31,262 bases of DNA from Scatosoma sp045654025 (lineage in GTDB: Bacteria > Bacillota > Clostridia > Christensenellales > Borkfalkiaceae). A program made the position numbers and the translations under genes. Of this stretch, positions 1-7,559 are shown piece by piece. The stretch is from NCBI GenBank assembly GCA_045654025.1, contig JAZOMO010000024.1, positions 1-31,262 of the forward strand. The letters run 5' to 3'. Each line of letters begins with the position of its first letter. Position 1 is the stretch's first letter. Below the pieces are notes generated by a model, which worked only from the letters and a program-made list of their open reading frames with translations, ran no database searches and had not been told where the DNA came from.

Positions 1-193
1 ACTCTCCAAGGTAGGCGCTTTCGTAGAAATCGCTCCCGGTAAGGACGGTATGGTACACATCTCCCGCTTGTCTGAAAAGAGAGTAAACCAGGTTGAGGAT
101 GTCCTCAACATTGGCGATAAGGTCAAGGTTGAAATCGTGAAGATCGGCGATAAGGGTATCGACCTGAAGTTGCTTGAAAAATACGAAGACTAA
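1..193 (+). CDS. pnp: Polyribonucleotide nucleotidyltransferase, C-terminal S1 domain (5' truncated)
   Basis: Only the last 63 codons are in the window; they read in frame from base 2 to a TAA at 191-193. The peptide contains GAFVEIAPGKDGMVHISRLS followed by a VEDVLNIGDKVKVEIVKI stretch, which is an S1 RNA-binding domain of the kind that ends PNPase. PNPase is the phosphorolytic 3'-5' exoribonuclease of mRNA turnover. The short tail after the S1 fold (LLEKYED) fits a true C-terminus, and a strong terminator follows at once. Another S1-domain protein cannot be fully excluded because the catalytic core lies outside the window, but the wording of the domain is closest to PNPase. Confidence 0.82.
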   Translation, partial: LSKVGAFVEIAPGKDGMVHISRLSEKRVNQVEDVLNIGDKVKVEIVKIGDKGIDLKLLEKYED

Positions 194-205
194 ACAAAGA
201 GGAAG

Positions 206-234
206 ACGCGGAGCGATTATGCTCCGCGTTTTTT
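206..234 (+). terminator. Rho-independent terminator of pnp
   Basis: CGCGGAGC (207-214), loop GATTAT, then GCTCCGCG (221-228) makes a perfect 8-bp GC-rich stem followed by six T (229-234). It lies 13 bases after the pnp stop codon. Confidence 0.93.
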
Positions 235-269
235 GCAGGTATGCGTTTTTGATAGGTGCGCAGATTGTC

Positions 270-298
270 TTGACAAACACTTTGCACAGTAGTATAAT
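270..298 (+). promoter_or_regulatory. Consensus sigmaA promoter of the glycosyltransferase gene
   Basis: TTGACA (270-275), a 17-bp spacer and TATAAT (293-298) form a perfect consensus housekeeping promoter. The expected transcription start, about 7 bases past the -10, falls at or next to the A of the start codon at 305, so the mRNA is probably leaderless or nearly so. Confidence 0.88.
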
Positions 299-304
299 AA
301 AGGT

Positions 305-1246
305 ATGGAAAAGTTAACCTTAATCATTCCTTGCTATAACGAGGAGCAGGCTCTGCCGCTTTTTTACGACGAGGTTTGCCGCGTGGGTGAGGAGCTGACA
401 AATTATCAATTAGAACTGCTGTTCGTGGACGACGGCAGTAAGGACGGTACGCTTTCCGTTGTCAAGGGCTTTGCGGAAAAAGACGAGCGCGTAAAGTACC
501 TCTCCTTTTCGAGAAACTTCGGGAAGGAAGGGGCGATGTACGCAGGCTTTTGCAACGCAAGTGGCGACCTCGTTGCCGTCATGGATGCGGATATGCAAGA
601 TCCGCCGTCGCTGTTGCCGCAGATGCTGCAAATTTTAGAGGAAGGGGAATACGACAGCGTAGCAACCCGTCGTGTCACCCGTAAGGGCGAACCGAAGATT
701 CGTTCCTTCTTCGCGCGTATGTTCTATAAAATCATGGGCAAAATCTCCGATGCAGACATCGTGGACGGCGCAAGAGATTTCCGCCTCATGAAACGCAAGA
801 TGGTGGATGCAATCGTTGCGATGTCGGAAACCAACCGCTTTTCGAAAGGGATTTTTGGCTGGATAGGCTTTAAGACCTACTGGCTGGAATACGAAAACGT
901 AGAGCGCGTGGCAGGCGAAACCAAGTGGAGCTTTTGGAAACTGTTTAAGTATTCCTTGGAGGGCATCACCAACTTCTCCGACGCGCCCTTGAAGATTGCT
1001 TCTTGGAGTGGGATTTTCTTGACCTTAGCGGCGGTGGTGGCGTTGCTTGTCGTGTTTATTCGCGCCCTTTGCGTGGGAGATAGCGTGGCGGGTTGGCCCT
1101 CAACGATTTGTATCATTTTGTTCATCGGTGGGGTACAGTTGTTCTGCTTGGGGATTATCGGGCAGTACATTTCTAAAATCTTCCGGGAAACGAAAAAACG
1201 ACCGATTTATATCATATCGGAAAGCAATAAGGACAATGTCAAATAA
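305..1246 (+). CDS. Membrane-bound family 2 glycosyltransferase (GtrB / DPM1-like)
   Basis: The 313-residue protein starts with the GT2 nucleotide-sugar fold (LTLIIPCYNEE; VDDGSKDGT near residue 41; metal-binding DADMQDPP at 94-101) and ends with two hydrophobic helices near 236-256 and 266-291. This layout is typical of bactoprenol-phosphate glucosyl or related polyprenyl-phosphate glycosyltransferases, which load a sugar on undecaprenyl phosphate at the inner membrane face. The donor sugar cannot be told from sequence. The gene stands alone between its own promoter and terminator, with no flippase or polymerase beside it. ATG 305 is retained as start because the conserved fold begins at residue 3, although no ribosome binding site fits: only AAAGG directly abuts the ATG, and the promoter -10 ends 6 bases upstream. 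Confidence 0.85.
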   Translation: MEKLTLIIPCYNEEQALPLFYDEVCRVGEELTNYQLELLFVDDGSKDGTLSVVKGFAEKDERVKYLSFSRNFGKEGAMYAGFCNASGDLVAVMDADMQDPPSLLPQMLQILEEGEYDSVATRRVTRKGEPKIRSFFARMFYKIMGKISDADIVDGARDFRLMKRKMVDAIVAMSETNRFSKGIFGWIGFKTYWLEYENVERVAGETKWSFWKLFKYSLEGITNFSDAPLKIASWSGIFLTLAAVVALLVVFIRALCVGDSVAGWPSTICIILFIGGVQLFCLGIIGQYISKIFRETKKRPIYIISESNKDNVK

Positions 1247-1260
1247 AAAAGCGAATAATA

Positions 1261-1290
1261 AAAAGACGAGTTGTAAAACTCGTCTTTTTT
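1261..1290. terminator. Bidirectional terminator between the glycosyltransferase gene and mnmG
   Basis: AAAAGACGAGTT (1261-1272), loop GTAA, AACTCGTCTTTT (1277-1288) is a perfect 12-bp stem with T runs on both strands. It sits between two convergent genes and can serve both. Confidence 0.9.
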
Positions 1291-1308
1291 CGTTGATTAT
1301 AAGGCTGA

Positions 1309-3180
1309 TTAGCTGTGTTTCATTTGCGCAAGGTAGACCATTAAGACGGAAACGTCCGCGGGGTTTACGCCTGAAATACGGCTTGCTTGCCCCAAGTTCA
1401 AGGGGCGGATTTGGTTCAGCTTTTCCCTTGCCTCCAACCTCAAGCCCTCAATCTGCATATAGTTGATATCGGTGGGCAGTAGCTTTTCTTCGAGGCGTTT
1501 TGCTTTTTCAATCTGCTCGTAGCCCTGCTTCAAATACCCCTCGTATTTTACCGTGATTTCCACCGTTTCGAGGACGTCCTTGGAATATTCCGCAAACAGC
1601 CCGAAATGCTCGATAATATCCTGCAGAGGTACGGAGCGTTTCATCATCTCCGCATACGAAATACCGCTGTTTAAGCCGTTGTAGCCGTACTTTTCCAAGA
1701 AGGGTTGCGCCACCTTCGGGGAGAGGCGTTCGTTCAATCTATCCAACAGCTCGTTATACAATGCGTATCTGCGTTGATAGCGCGCGTAGCGTTCCTCGCT
1801 GACCAAGCCCATCTCATACCCAAGGGGGGTCAGACGGAAGTCAGCGTTGTCTTGTCTTAAGCAAATGCGGTGCTCTGCGCGCGAGGTCATCATACGGTAG
1901 GGCTCGTCCGTGCCCTTGATGACGAGGTCGTCGATGAGTACCCCGATATACGCTTCGTCGCGACGGAGAACAAAGGGGGGCTTGCCTTGGAGTTTTAACG
2001 AGGCGTTGAGCCCTGCCATAAGCCCCTGCGCCGCCGCCTCCTCATAGCCCGAAGTACCGTTGATTTGACCTGCGGTATAGATGCCCTCTACCTTCTTAAA
2101 TTCGAGGGTGGGCAGGACGTCTAGGGTGTCGATGCAGTCGTATTCTATGGCGTAGCCATAGCGCACGATTTGCGCGTTCTCTAACCCGACGACGGAGCTA
2201 TACATTTGCCGCTGTACGTCGTGGGGCATCGAAGTGGATAACCCTTGTACGTAGACTTCTAAGGTGTCAGCGCCCTCTGGCTCGATGAATATCTGGTGGC
2301 GTTCCTTGTCCTGAAAGCGTACCACCTTCGTTTCAATGGACGGGCAATATCTGGGGCCCGTGGATTGAATCACGCCGTTATAGAGGGGAGAACGGTCCAA
2401 GTTCTCCATGATGATTTCGTGCGTTTTGAGGTTGGTGTACGTCAAGTAGCAGGGGAGCTTGTTTTCGGGAGGATTGTCGTGCAGGAAGGAGAAGGGATAG
2501 ATATCCGTATCGCCGTGTTGCACTTCGCATTTGTCGTAATCGACCGTGCGCCCGTCTAATCTTGCAGGCGTACCCGTCTTAAATCTGCGTACGTGAAAGC
2601 CGAGGTCAATGAGGCTTTGCGTTAAGTGGGTCGCCGCAGAAAAGCCGTTTGGCCCTTCCTTTTTAACGACGTCGCCCGTGATTGTTTCGCTGTTTAAATA
2701 CACCCCCGTACAAAGTACCACCGCGCGGCATTGTACGATGCCACCGTAGTGGGTGACAACGCCGCAAACCTTGCCGTCTTCAACGAGGATTTCGGTTGCC
2801 TCAGCTTGCAGAATTTTGAGGTTGGGGGTGCTTTCCAACACTCGTTTCATTTCGGTGTGGTAGGCGTTTTTGTCCGACTGCGCGCGCAGGCTCTGTACCG
2901 CCGCGCCTTTGCCGACGTTGAGCATGCGGATTTGCAGGGCGGTCTTGTCCGCAACCAAGCCCATCTCACCGCCCAAAGCGTCGATTTCACGGACGAGGTG
3001 TCCCTTTGCCGTGCCGCCGATGGAAGGATTGCAGGGCATAAAGCCGATGCTGTCCAAATTCAAGGTTAAAAGGACGGTGTTTTGTCCCGTCCTTGCAAGG
3101 GCAAGCGCCGCCTCACAGCCTGCGTGCCCTGCGCCAACGACTACTGCGTCGGCGGTATATTCTAAAAAGGTCTTGCTCAT
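1309..3180 (-). CDS. mnmG: tRNA uridine-5-carboxymethylaminomethyl modification enzyme MnmG (GidA)
   Basis: FAD-dependent partner of MnmE that installs the carboxymethylaminomethyl group on U34 of wobble tRNAs. The dinucleotide-binding motif GAGHAGCEA is at residues 16-24, followed by the family signatures CNPSIGG, the GTPARLD segment and GPRYCPSIETK. The length of 623 residues is normal. ATG at 3180 is chosen over a TTG two codons upstream because it gives the usual short N-terminus (MSKTFLEYTADAVVVGAG). No clear Shine-Dalgarno precedes it, but the dnaA stop codon is only 7 bases upstream, so translation is probably coupled to dnaA. Its usual partners mnmE and rsmG are not in the window. The co-directional dnaA-mnmG pair is unusual; see findings. 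Confidence 0.97.
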   Translation of the reverse strand: MSKTFLEYTADAVVVGAGHAGCEAALALARTGQNTVLLTLNLDSIGFMPCNPSIGGTAKGHLVREIDALGGEMGLVADKTALQIRMLNVGKGAAVQSLRAQSDKNAYHTEMKRVLESTPNLKILQAEATEILVEDGKVCGVVTHYGGIVQCRAVVLCTGVYLNSETITGDVVKKEGPNGFSAATHLTQSLIDLGFHVRRFKTGTPARLDGRTVDYDKCEVQHGDTDIYPFSFLHDNPPENKLPCYLTYTNLKTHEIIMENLDRSPLYNGVIQSTGPRYCPSIETKVVRFQDKERHQIFIEPEGADTLEVYVQGLSTSMPHDVQRQMYSSVVGLENAQIVRYGYAIEYDCIDTLDVLPTLEFKKVEGIYTAGQINGTSGYEEAAAQGLMAGLNASLKLQGKPPFVLRRDEAYIGVLIDDLVIKGTDEPYRMMTSRAEHRICLRQDNADFRLTPLGYEMGLVSEERYARYQRRYALYNELLDRLNERLSPKVAQPFLEKYGYNGLNSGISYAEMMKRSVPLQDIIEHFGLFAEYSKDVLETVEITVKYEGYLKQGYEQIEKAKRLEEKLLPTDINYMQIEGLRLEAREKLNQIRPLNLGQASRISGVNPADVSVLMVYLAQMKHS

Positions 3181-3187
3181 AAACAAA

Positions 3188-4552
3188 TTATTGTTTTAAC
3201 AGAATGCTCTTGATGTCGTCTACTTCCTTGGCGGTCTTGTCGCTGGTGTTTACCAGCTTTTCCATCTTATCGCGAGCGTACATAATCGTCGTATGATCTC
3301 TGCCGCCCAAGATGTTGCCGATGGAAACGAGGGGCAGGGAGAGCATTTCGCACATCAAATATGCGCAAATCTGTCTTGCCTTCACGACTTCGGCTTTTTT
3401 GCCTTTGCCGAGCACGTCGTCCTTTCTCTGCTTATAATAATGGCAAACGGCAGAGAGGATGCGTTCGGGGGTAAGCTCTTCCTTTTCGTCCGGTTCGCGT
3501 ACCGATTCGGAAAGCGCGGTCTGCGCGAGGGCGAGGGTGATGGGCTCTTCTTTCAGCTTGCTGGCGAAGATGACCTTGGTCAATCTGCCTTCCAGCGTTC
3601 TGACGTCGTGGCCAGAATCCTTTGCCAAGTATTCCAAAACGTCCTGCGGAATCATCGGGCATTTTCTGTCCGCCGCCTTCTTTTTCAAGATGGCAATTTT
3701 CGTTTCCAGTTCGGGGGGCTGAATGTCCGCAATCATACCGCCTGCAAAACGGGTGCGAAGTCGGTCTTCCAAAATCGCAAGCTCCTGCGGGTGCTTGTCC
3801 GAGGTGAGCACGATCTGCTTGTTTTGCGCGGACAGCTCGTTAAAGGTATGGAAGAACTCTTCCTGCGTGGTCTTCTTGTCCTTCAAGAACTGAATGTCGT
3901 CAATCATCAAAACGTCCACGTTTCTGTATCTTTGACGGAACCGCGCAGAGCTTGCCTGCGAGGACAGCGAATCGATGAATTCGGTGACGAACTTATCGCA
4001 GGTGGTGTACAGCACCTTCTTTTGAGGGGCGTGCTCTGCCATATAGTTAGCGATAGCGTGCATGAGGTGGGTTTTTCCCAAGCCCGATTCGCCGTAGATG
4101 AACAACGGGTTGAACATTGCGCCGGGGTTTTCTGCAACCGTCTTTGCCGCCTCGTATACGAGCTTACTGCCTGCGCCTGCAACGAAGGAGGAGAAGGTAA
4201 AGCTCTTATTGATAGGGCAAGCGTGATACGCATCGTCCTCTTCGAGGGCGTCCAAGTTATATACCTTACTACCGTTTACGATGATACGGAAACCAACCAA
4301 ACCGTAGCCGCCTTCGTATTTTAAAATAGCGTCCTTGATTTGGGTGGAGTGCTTGCTGATAATCGTTGCGGCGGCAAGGTCGGTGCCTGCGCGCAAGATG
4401 AGATGTCTGCCGGAGATATCCACTGGCTCTAAATCGCGGATAAACGTATCAAAGGAAATGGGGGTGACCACCTTTTCCAAACGCTCACAAATCTTCTCCC
4501 ATAAAATTTTCAGTTGGCTTTTTCCCTCGTTCATATTCGTAAACTCTGCCAT
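3188..4552 (-). CDS. dnaA: Chromosomal replication initiator protein DnaA
   Basis: AAA+ initiator that binds DnaA boxes and opens oriC. The 454-residue protein has the N-terminal DnaB/regulator-interaction domain, then FSSFVAGAGSKLVYEAAKTVAENPG, Walker A GESGLGKTH (154-162), Walker B VLMIDDIQF, sensor motifs, and the C-terminal domain IV signature GGRDHTTIMYARDKM. AGGAAAG lies about 5 bases before the ATG on the minus strand. The gene is divergent from recF across 128 bp and is followed after 7 bp by mnmG. dnaN, which normally follows dnaA, is absent here. I see no TTATNCACA boxes in the intergenic region, so autoregulation by DnaA is not evident. Confidence 0.98.
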   Translation of the reverse strand: MAEFTNMNEGKSQLKILWEKICERLEKVVTPISFDTFIRDLEPVDISGRHLILRAGTDLAAATIISKHSTQIKDAILKYEGGYGLVGFRIIVNGSKVYNLDALEEDDAYHACPINKSFTFSSFVAGAGSKLVYEAAKTVAENPGAMFNPLFIYGESGLGKTHLMHAIANYMAEHAPQKKVLYTTCDKFVTEFIDSLSSQASSARFRQRYRNVDVLMIDDIQFLKDKKTTQEEFFHTFNELSAQNKQIVLTSDKHPQELAILEDRLRTRFAGGMIADIQPPELETKIAILKKKAADRKCPMIPQDVLEYLAKDSGHDVRTLEGRLTKVIFASKLKEEPITLALAQTALSESVREPDEKEELTPERILSAVCHYYKQRKDDVLGKGKKAEVVKARQICAYLMCEMLSLPLVSIGNILGGRDHTTIMYARDKMEKLVNTSDKTAKEVDDIKSILLKQ

Positions 4553-4598
4553 TTTTTCTTTCCTGCCTACTTTTTTTCTCTGTCGTACCCTTAAATCT

Positions 4599-4627
4599 TT
4601 GTCTTTTTTAAAATTCTTTGGTATAAT
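4599..4627 (+). promoter_or_regulatory. Promoter of the recF operon in the dnaA-recF intergenic region
   Basis: TTGTCT (4599-4604), 17-bp spacer, TATAAT (4622-4627). Predicted start near 4634, leaving a leader of about 47 bases. The -10 lies in the 10-bp palindrome TATAATTATA, so the same bases could act as a -10 for the divergent dnaA-mnmG transcript; a convincing minus-strand -35 was not found. A second TTGACG at 4661 has no well-spaced -10 before the recF start. Confidence 0.7.
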
Positions 4628-4680
4628 TATAATATAAATCGCGACGAAAAGAAAGTGTTTTTGACGGTATTTTTTGAATT

Positions 4681-5778
4681 ATGCTTATAAAAAAATTATT
4701 CTTGCAAAATTTCAGAAACTACGAACGGGAAGAATTCGTCTTCTCCGACGGGTTGAATGTGCTGTTCGGGAAGAACGGGCAGGGGAAAACCAACTGTGCT
4801 GAGGCGGTATTTTACCTTTGCACGGGCGCATCCTTGCGAATTCGGCACGACAAGCAACTCATCCGTTTGGGGGAGAATTCGGCGCGTATCCAAGCAGAGG
4901 CGGAAAACCGCTACGGCAAAGTCAATATCTCTGCGGAGATTTTTGAAAACAAGCGTGAACTGAAAATCAACGGAAGCGCCATTCGCAAAAATGCCGACCT
5001 TATGGGCCACGTCAACAGCGTATTCTTCTCCCCGGGGGAACTGCGCCTCATTCAGGACGGGCCGGACGAACGCCGTCGGTTTATGAACATTTCCATTTCG
5101 CAGACTTCTCCTGCGTACTATACGGCGCTACTTCGCTACAACAAAATCCTCGACCAGCGCAACGCGCTCTTGAAGGACAAGGACGGGGCGATGGTGCTGG
5201 AAACGTTGCCGATTTGGGACGAACAGCTCTGTCAATACGCCGCCGTCATCATTCAAAAACGAGTGGAGTTTTTGGAAAAGCTTGCCCCTTACGCGCAGGA
5301 ATTGCACGCCTACCTTACCGAAGGTAAGGAAAAGCTGACCCTCACGTCCACGAGAAAGTACGGCGAAGGGGAAGAGGAGATTGCGCAGGCGCTGTTGCGA
5401 CGCCTGAAAAATAATTACGAAAACGACCTCTATCGTGGGTTTACGACGGTGGGCCCTCACCGTGACGACATCGACTTCTTTATCGGGGAAATGGACGCAA
5501 AGGCGTATGCCTCACAGGGGCAGACGAGGACGGCGGCGCTGTCTGTAAAGCTTGCCGAAGTGGAGATTTTCAAACAGCTTTGCGGGGAATATCCCGTACT
5601 GATTTTAGACGACGTGATGAGTGAATTAGACCTGCCTCGTCGCAAAAAGCTAGTGAAGAAGATTGAAGGCTTGCAGACAATTTTGACCTGCACGCACGCC
5701 GAGCGGGTATTGTACGGCGCAGAGGCGAATAAAATTCGTATCGAGGCGGGGAAAATCAAGCAGGAGAAGGGCGTATGA
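4681..5778 (+). CDS. recF: DNA replication and repair protein RecF
   Basis: SMC-like ABC ATPase that with RecO and RecR loads RecA on gapped DNA. Of its 365 residues, the start MLIKKLFLQNFRNYEREE, the Walker A GKNGQGKTN (about 29-37), the signature SQGQTRTAALSVKLAE and Walker B PVLILDDVMSELD are all present and in order. The start fits the family N-terminus, but no Shine-Dalgarno is visible before ATG 4681. The stop overlaps the next start (ATGA), so the PHP gene is translationally coupled. Usual neighbours dnaN and gyrB are missing, although dnaA is adjacent on the other strand. Confidence 0.97.
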   Translation: MLIKKLFLQNFRNYEREEFVFSDGLNVLFGKNGQGKTNCAEAVFYLCTGASLRIRHDKQLIRLGENSARIQAEAENRYGKVNISAEIFENKRELKINGSAIRKNADLMGHVNSVFFSPGELRLIQDGPDERRRFMNISISQTSPAYYTALLRYNKILDQRNALLKDKDGAMVLETLPIWDEQLCQYAAVIIQKRVEFLEKLAPYAQELHAYLTEGKEKLTLTSTRKYGEGEEEIAQALLRRLKNNYENDLYRGFTTVGPHRDDIDFFIGEMDAKAYASQGQTRTAALSVKLAEVEIFKQLCGEYPVLILDDVMSELDLPRRKKLVKKIEGLQTILTCTHAERVLYGAEANKIRIEAGKIKQEKGV

Positions 5779-6608
5779 TGCGTGCGGATTTTCACACGCA
5801 CAGCGTGTATTCGGACGGGATTTACACCCCTGACGAGGTCTGTAAAAGGGCGAAATTTGCAGGCGTGGAGGCGATTTCGATTACCGATCACGACACGATG
5901 AACGGCTTGGAAGAAAAGCGCGCGGCGGCGAAAAAATACGGCTTGACCTACGTGGACGGATGGGAGATTTCCGCCTATTTAGACGGGGATAGAATTCACG
6001 TTTTGGGGTATGGCTGTGAATGCAACGAGGCGTACCATGCCTTCAAGCAGGCGCGTGTGGATGCCGGGCATGCAAGGGCTTGCGAACGGATTAAGAGGTT
6101 GAACGAACTGGGTGTTCCCGTGACGTTGGAAGACGTGCGCGCTTGTCAATCGGACAAAAACGCTCCTTTGCACACGATGCACGTGGCGCGCGCAACGGCA
6201 AAATATTTAGCAATCACCCCCGGTGAGGTATACGTTCGGTATCTAGACAGCGGAAAAGCCGCGGATAGCAATATCGGCAGACCTGACCCCTATCAAGCCA
6301 TTGACTGTATTCGCGCTTGTGGCGGCGTGGCGTTTTTGGCGCACCCTGGTAGAATCCGCTTTGACGAGGATAAAAAGGAAAGGTTGATAGCCTCGCTGAA
6401 AGAATACGGTTTGCATGGTATAGAATGTCATTATTCTACCCATACTCCCTTGCAGACGGAAACCTATTTGGGCTATGCGAAAAAGTATGGTCTGTGGGTC
6501 AGCGGCGGTTCGGATACCCACTGGGAAGAAGGGACGTCGCGTTCAATCGGCTCGCCCGTGTTCTATGCAGGCGAGGAGTTGCTGACTTTGCTAAAAGCAA
6601 GAGGCTAA
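5775..6608 (+). CDS. PHP-domain metal-dependent phosphoesterase (TrpH / RNase AM-like)
   Basis: A 277-residue PHP protein. The N-terminus carries the metal motif DFHTHSVYSDG (HxH at residues 7 and 9), then ITDHDT, DGWEIS and HVLGYG; the C-terminal half has AFLAHPGR and SGGSDTHWE. This set is typical of the TrpH/YciV group, whose characterised members hydrolyse 3',5'-nucleoside bisphosphates and trim 5' ends of small RNA. It is distinct from the PHP domain of DNA polymerase III and from histidinol phosphatase. It overlaps recF by 4 bases and is followed by the vanW gene, so all three probably share the 4599 promoter. The exact substrate is not predictable. Confidence 0.87.
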   Translation: MMRADFHTHSVYSDGIYTPDEVCKRAKFAGVEAISITDHDTMNGLEEKRAAAKKYGLTYVDGWEISAYLDGDRIHVLGYGCECNEAYHAFKQARVDAGHARACERIKRLNELGVPVTLEDVRACQSDKNAPLHTMHVARATAKYLAITPGEVYVRYLDSGKAADSNIGRPDPYQAIDCIRACGGVAFLAHPGRIRFDEDKKERLIASLKEYGLHGIECHYSTHTPLQTETYLGYAKKYGLWVSGGSDTHWEEGTSRSIGSPVFYAGEELLTLLKARG

Positions 6609-6639
6609 GCCGTCTACATAATCGTAGATGAGGGAAGCC

Positions 6640-7437
6640 ATGCAAAAAAGAAAAAGAGAAAGAAAGGTTTTCATATACGCGTCTGCGCTGGCAGGCGCGT
6701 ATCTTTTTTTGTGCGGCATTTCGACGTACGTTTTCTCCGTATCGTCCGAATCGCACCCAAGGGAAAAATTATCCTCCTATACCACCTATTTCAACGAAAA
6801 TGATGGGGGCAGGTGTGAGAATATCCGCTTGTCGGCTCGGCGTTTGAATGGAATTGCGTTGCAACCGTACGGCGAATTTTCCTTCAACGGCGCGGTTGGC
6901 CCAAGGACGAAGGAGAACGGCTACCAAGAGGCGAAAGTGATTGCAGGGGGTGAATTTGTCGTAGGGGTTGGCGGCGGTGTTTGTCAGGTCAGCACCACGC
7001 TGTACAACGCCGCGATTTTGTCGGGTTTGACGGTGCTTGAATATCATCCTCATTCTCTGCGTGTTGGCTACGTTCCGCCCTCACGCGATGCGATGGTGTC
7101 GAGCTATAGCGACCTTAGGCTGTATAATCCTCACGCCGAAACGGTGTATATTTCTGCCGAGGTAGGGAAGGACTGGTTGCGGTTTACACTTTATGGAAAG
7201 TCGGACGGCAGGACGTATTCTATCGAGAGCAGAACGTTGCAGGAAATCCCACCGCCAGAGCCGATTGTCGAGGAGGGGGCAGAGGGGATACTTCGCTATG
7301 GGGTAAACGGGCTGAAGAGTGAAAGCTATCTATACACCTATGAAAAAGGGGTTTTGATTGCCGCGCGGCGGTTGCGCGCGGACGAATATGCGCCCCAAAG
7401 GGGCGTAATCGGAAAAAAATCCGAAAAAGCAGGGTAA
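6640..7437 (+). CDS. Membrane-anchored VanW-family protein
   Basis: A 265-residue protein with a basic start (MQKRKRERK), one membrane segment near 11-30 and an extracytoplasmic VanW domain: QPYGEFSFNGAVGPRT, GGGVCQVSTTLYNA, and HPHSLRVGYVPP. VanW was named from the vanB glycopeptide-resistance cluster, but the domain is common in clostridia without resistance, often in envelope or sporulation contexts; its biochemical role is unknown. ATG 6640 is preferred over ATG 6628, because the GAGGGA just before it is positioned as a ribosome binding site, while nothing fits for 6628. No vanHAX-like genes are adjacent; the Ddl-family gene is 22 kb away. Confidence 0.85.
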   Translation: MQKRKRERKVFIYASALAGAYLFLCGISTYVFSVSSESHPREKLSSYTTYFNENDGGRCENIRLSARRLNGIALQPYGEFSFNGAVGPRTKENGYQEAKVIAGGEFVVGVGGGVCQVSTTLYNAAILSGLTVLEYHPHSLRVGYVPPSRDAMVSSYSDLRLYNPHAETVYISAEVGKDWLRFTLYGKSDGRTYSIESRTLQEIPPPEPIVEEGAEGILRYGVNGLKSESYLYTYEKGVLIAARRLRADEYAPQRGVIGKKSEKAG

Positions 7438-7454
7438 AAATTTCGTTCAAACCC

Positions 7455-7483
7455 TTGTCTTTTCTGGGAAAAAATGTTATACT
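7455..7483 (+). promoter_or_regulatory. Promoter of the asnS-to-yraN operon
   Basis: TTGTCT (7455-7460), 17-bp spacer, TATACT (7478-7483); predicted start near 7490 and a leader of about 70 bases. A reading frame opening with TTG at 7455 exists but begins in the -35 box, so it is not the start of AsnRS. Confidence 0.75.
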
Positions 7484-7501
7484 TATTTTGTATAAGTATA
7501 A
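7477..7501. promoter_or_regulatory. Perfect 10-bp inverted repeat covering the -10 and start of the asnS promoter
   Basis: TTATACTTAT (7477-7486), spacer TTTGT, ATAAGTATAA (7492-7501). The left arm contains the -10 hexamer and the right arm lies on the predicted transcription start. The position fits a repressor operator; an AT-rich start-site hairpin is the alternative. No T-box fits in the roughly 70-base leader. Confidence 0.5.
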
Positions 7502-7559
7502 AGCAAGGAAGGCGCCTCAAGAAGAAAATATCGCTTTTCCTAAAAAAGGCAGGTTGATT

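Noticed and set aside
4553..4680. oriC in the dnaA-recF intergenic region
   Set aside because: The region is AT-rich but I found no DnaA box and it is only 128 bp.
6628..6639. ATG 6628 as the vanW-family start
   Set aside because: No ribosome binding site precedes it, while GAGGGA inside this stretch fits the ATG at 6640.
7455..7559. N-terminal extension of AsnRS starting with TTG at 7455
   Set aside because: It would begin in the -35 hexamer and run through the promoter palindrome; the AsnRS family starts at the ATG at 7560.
7490..7559. T-box leader for asnS
   Set aside because: The leader is about 70 bases, with no T-box sequence and no terminator/antiterminator pair.
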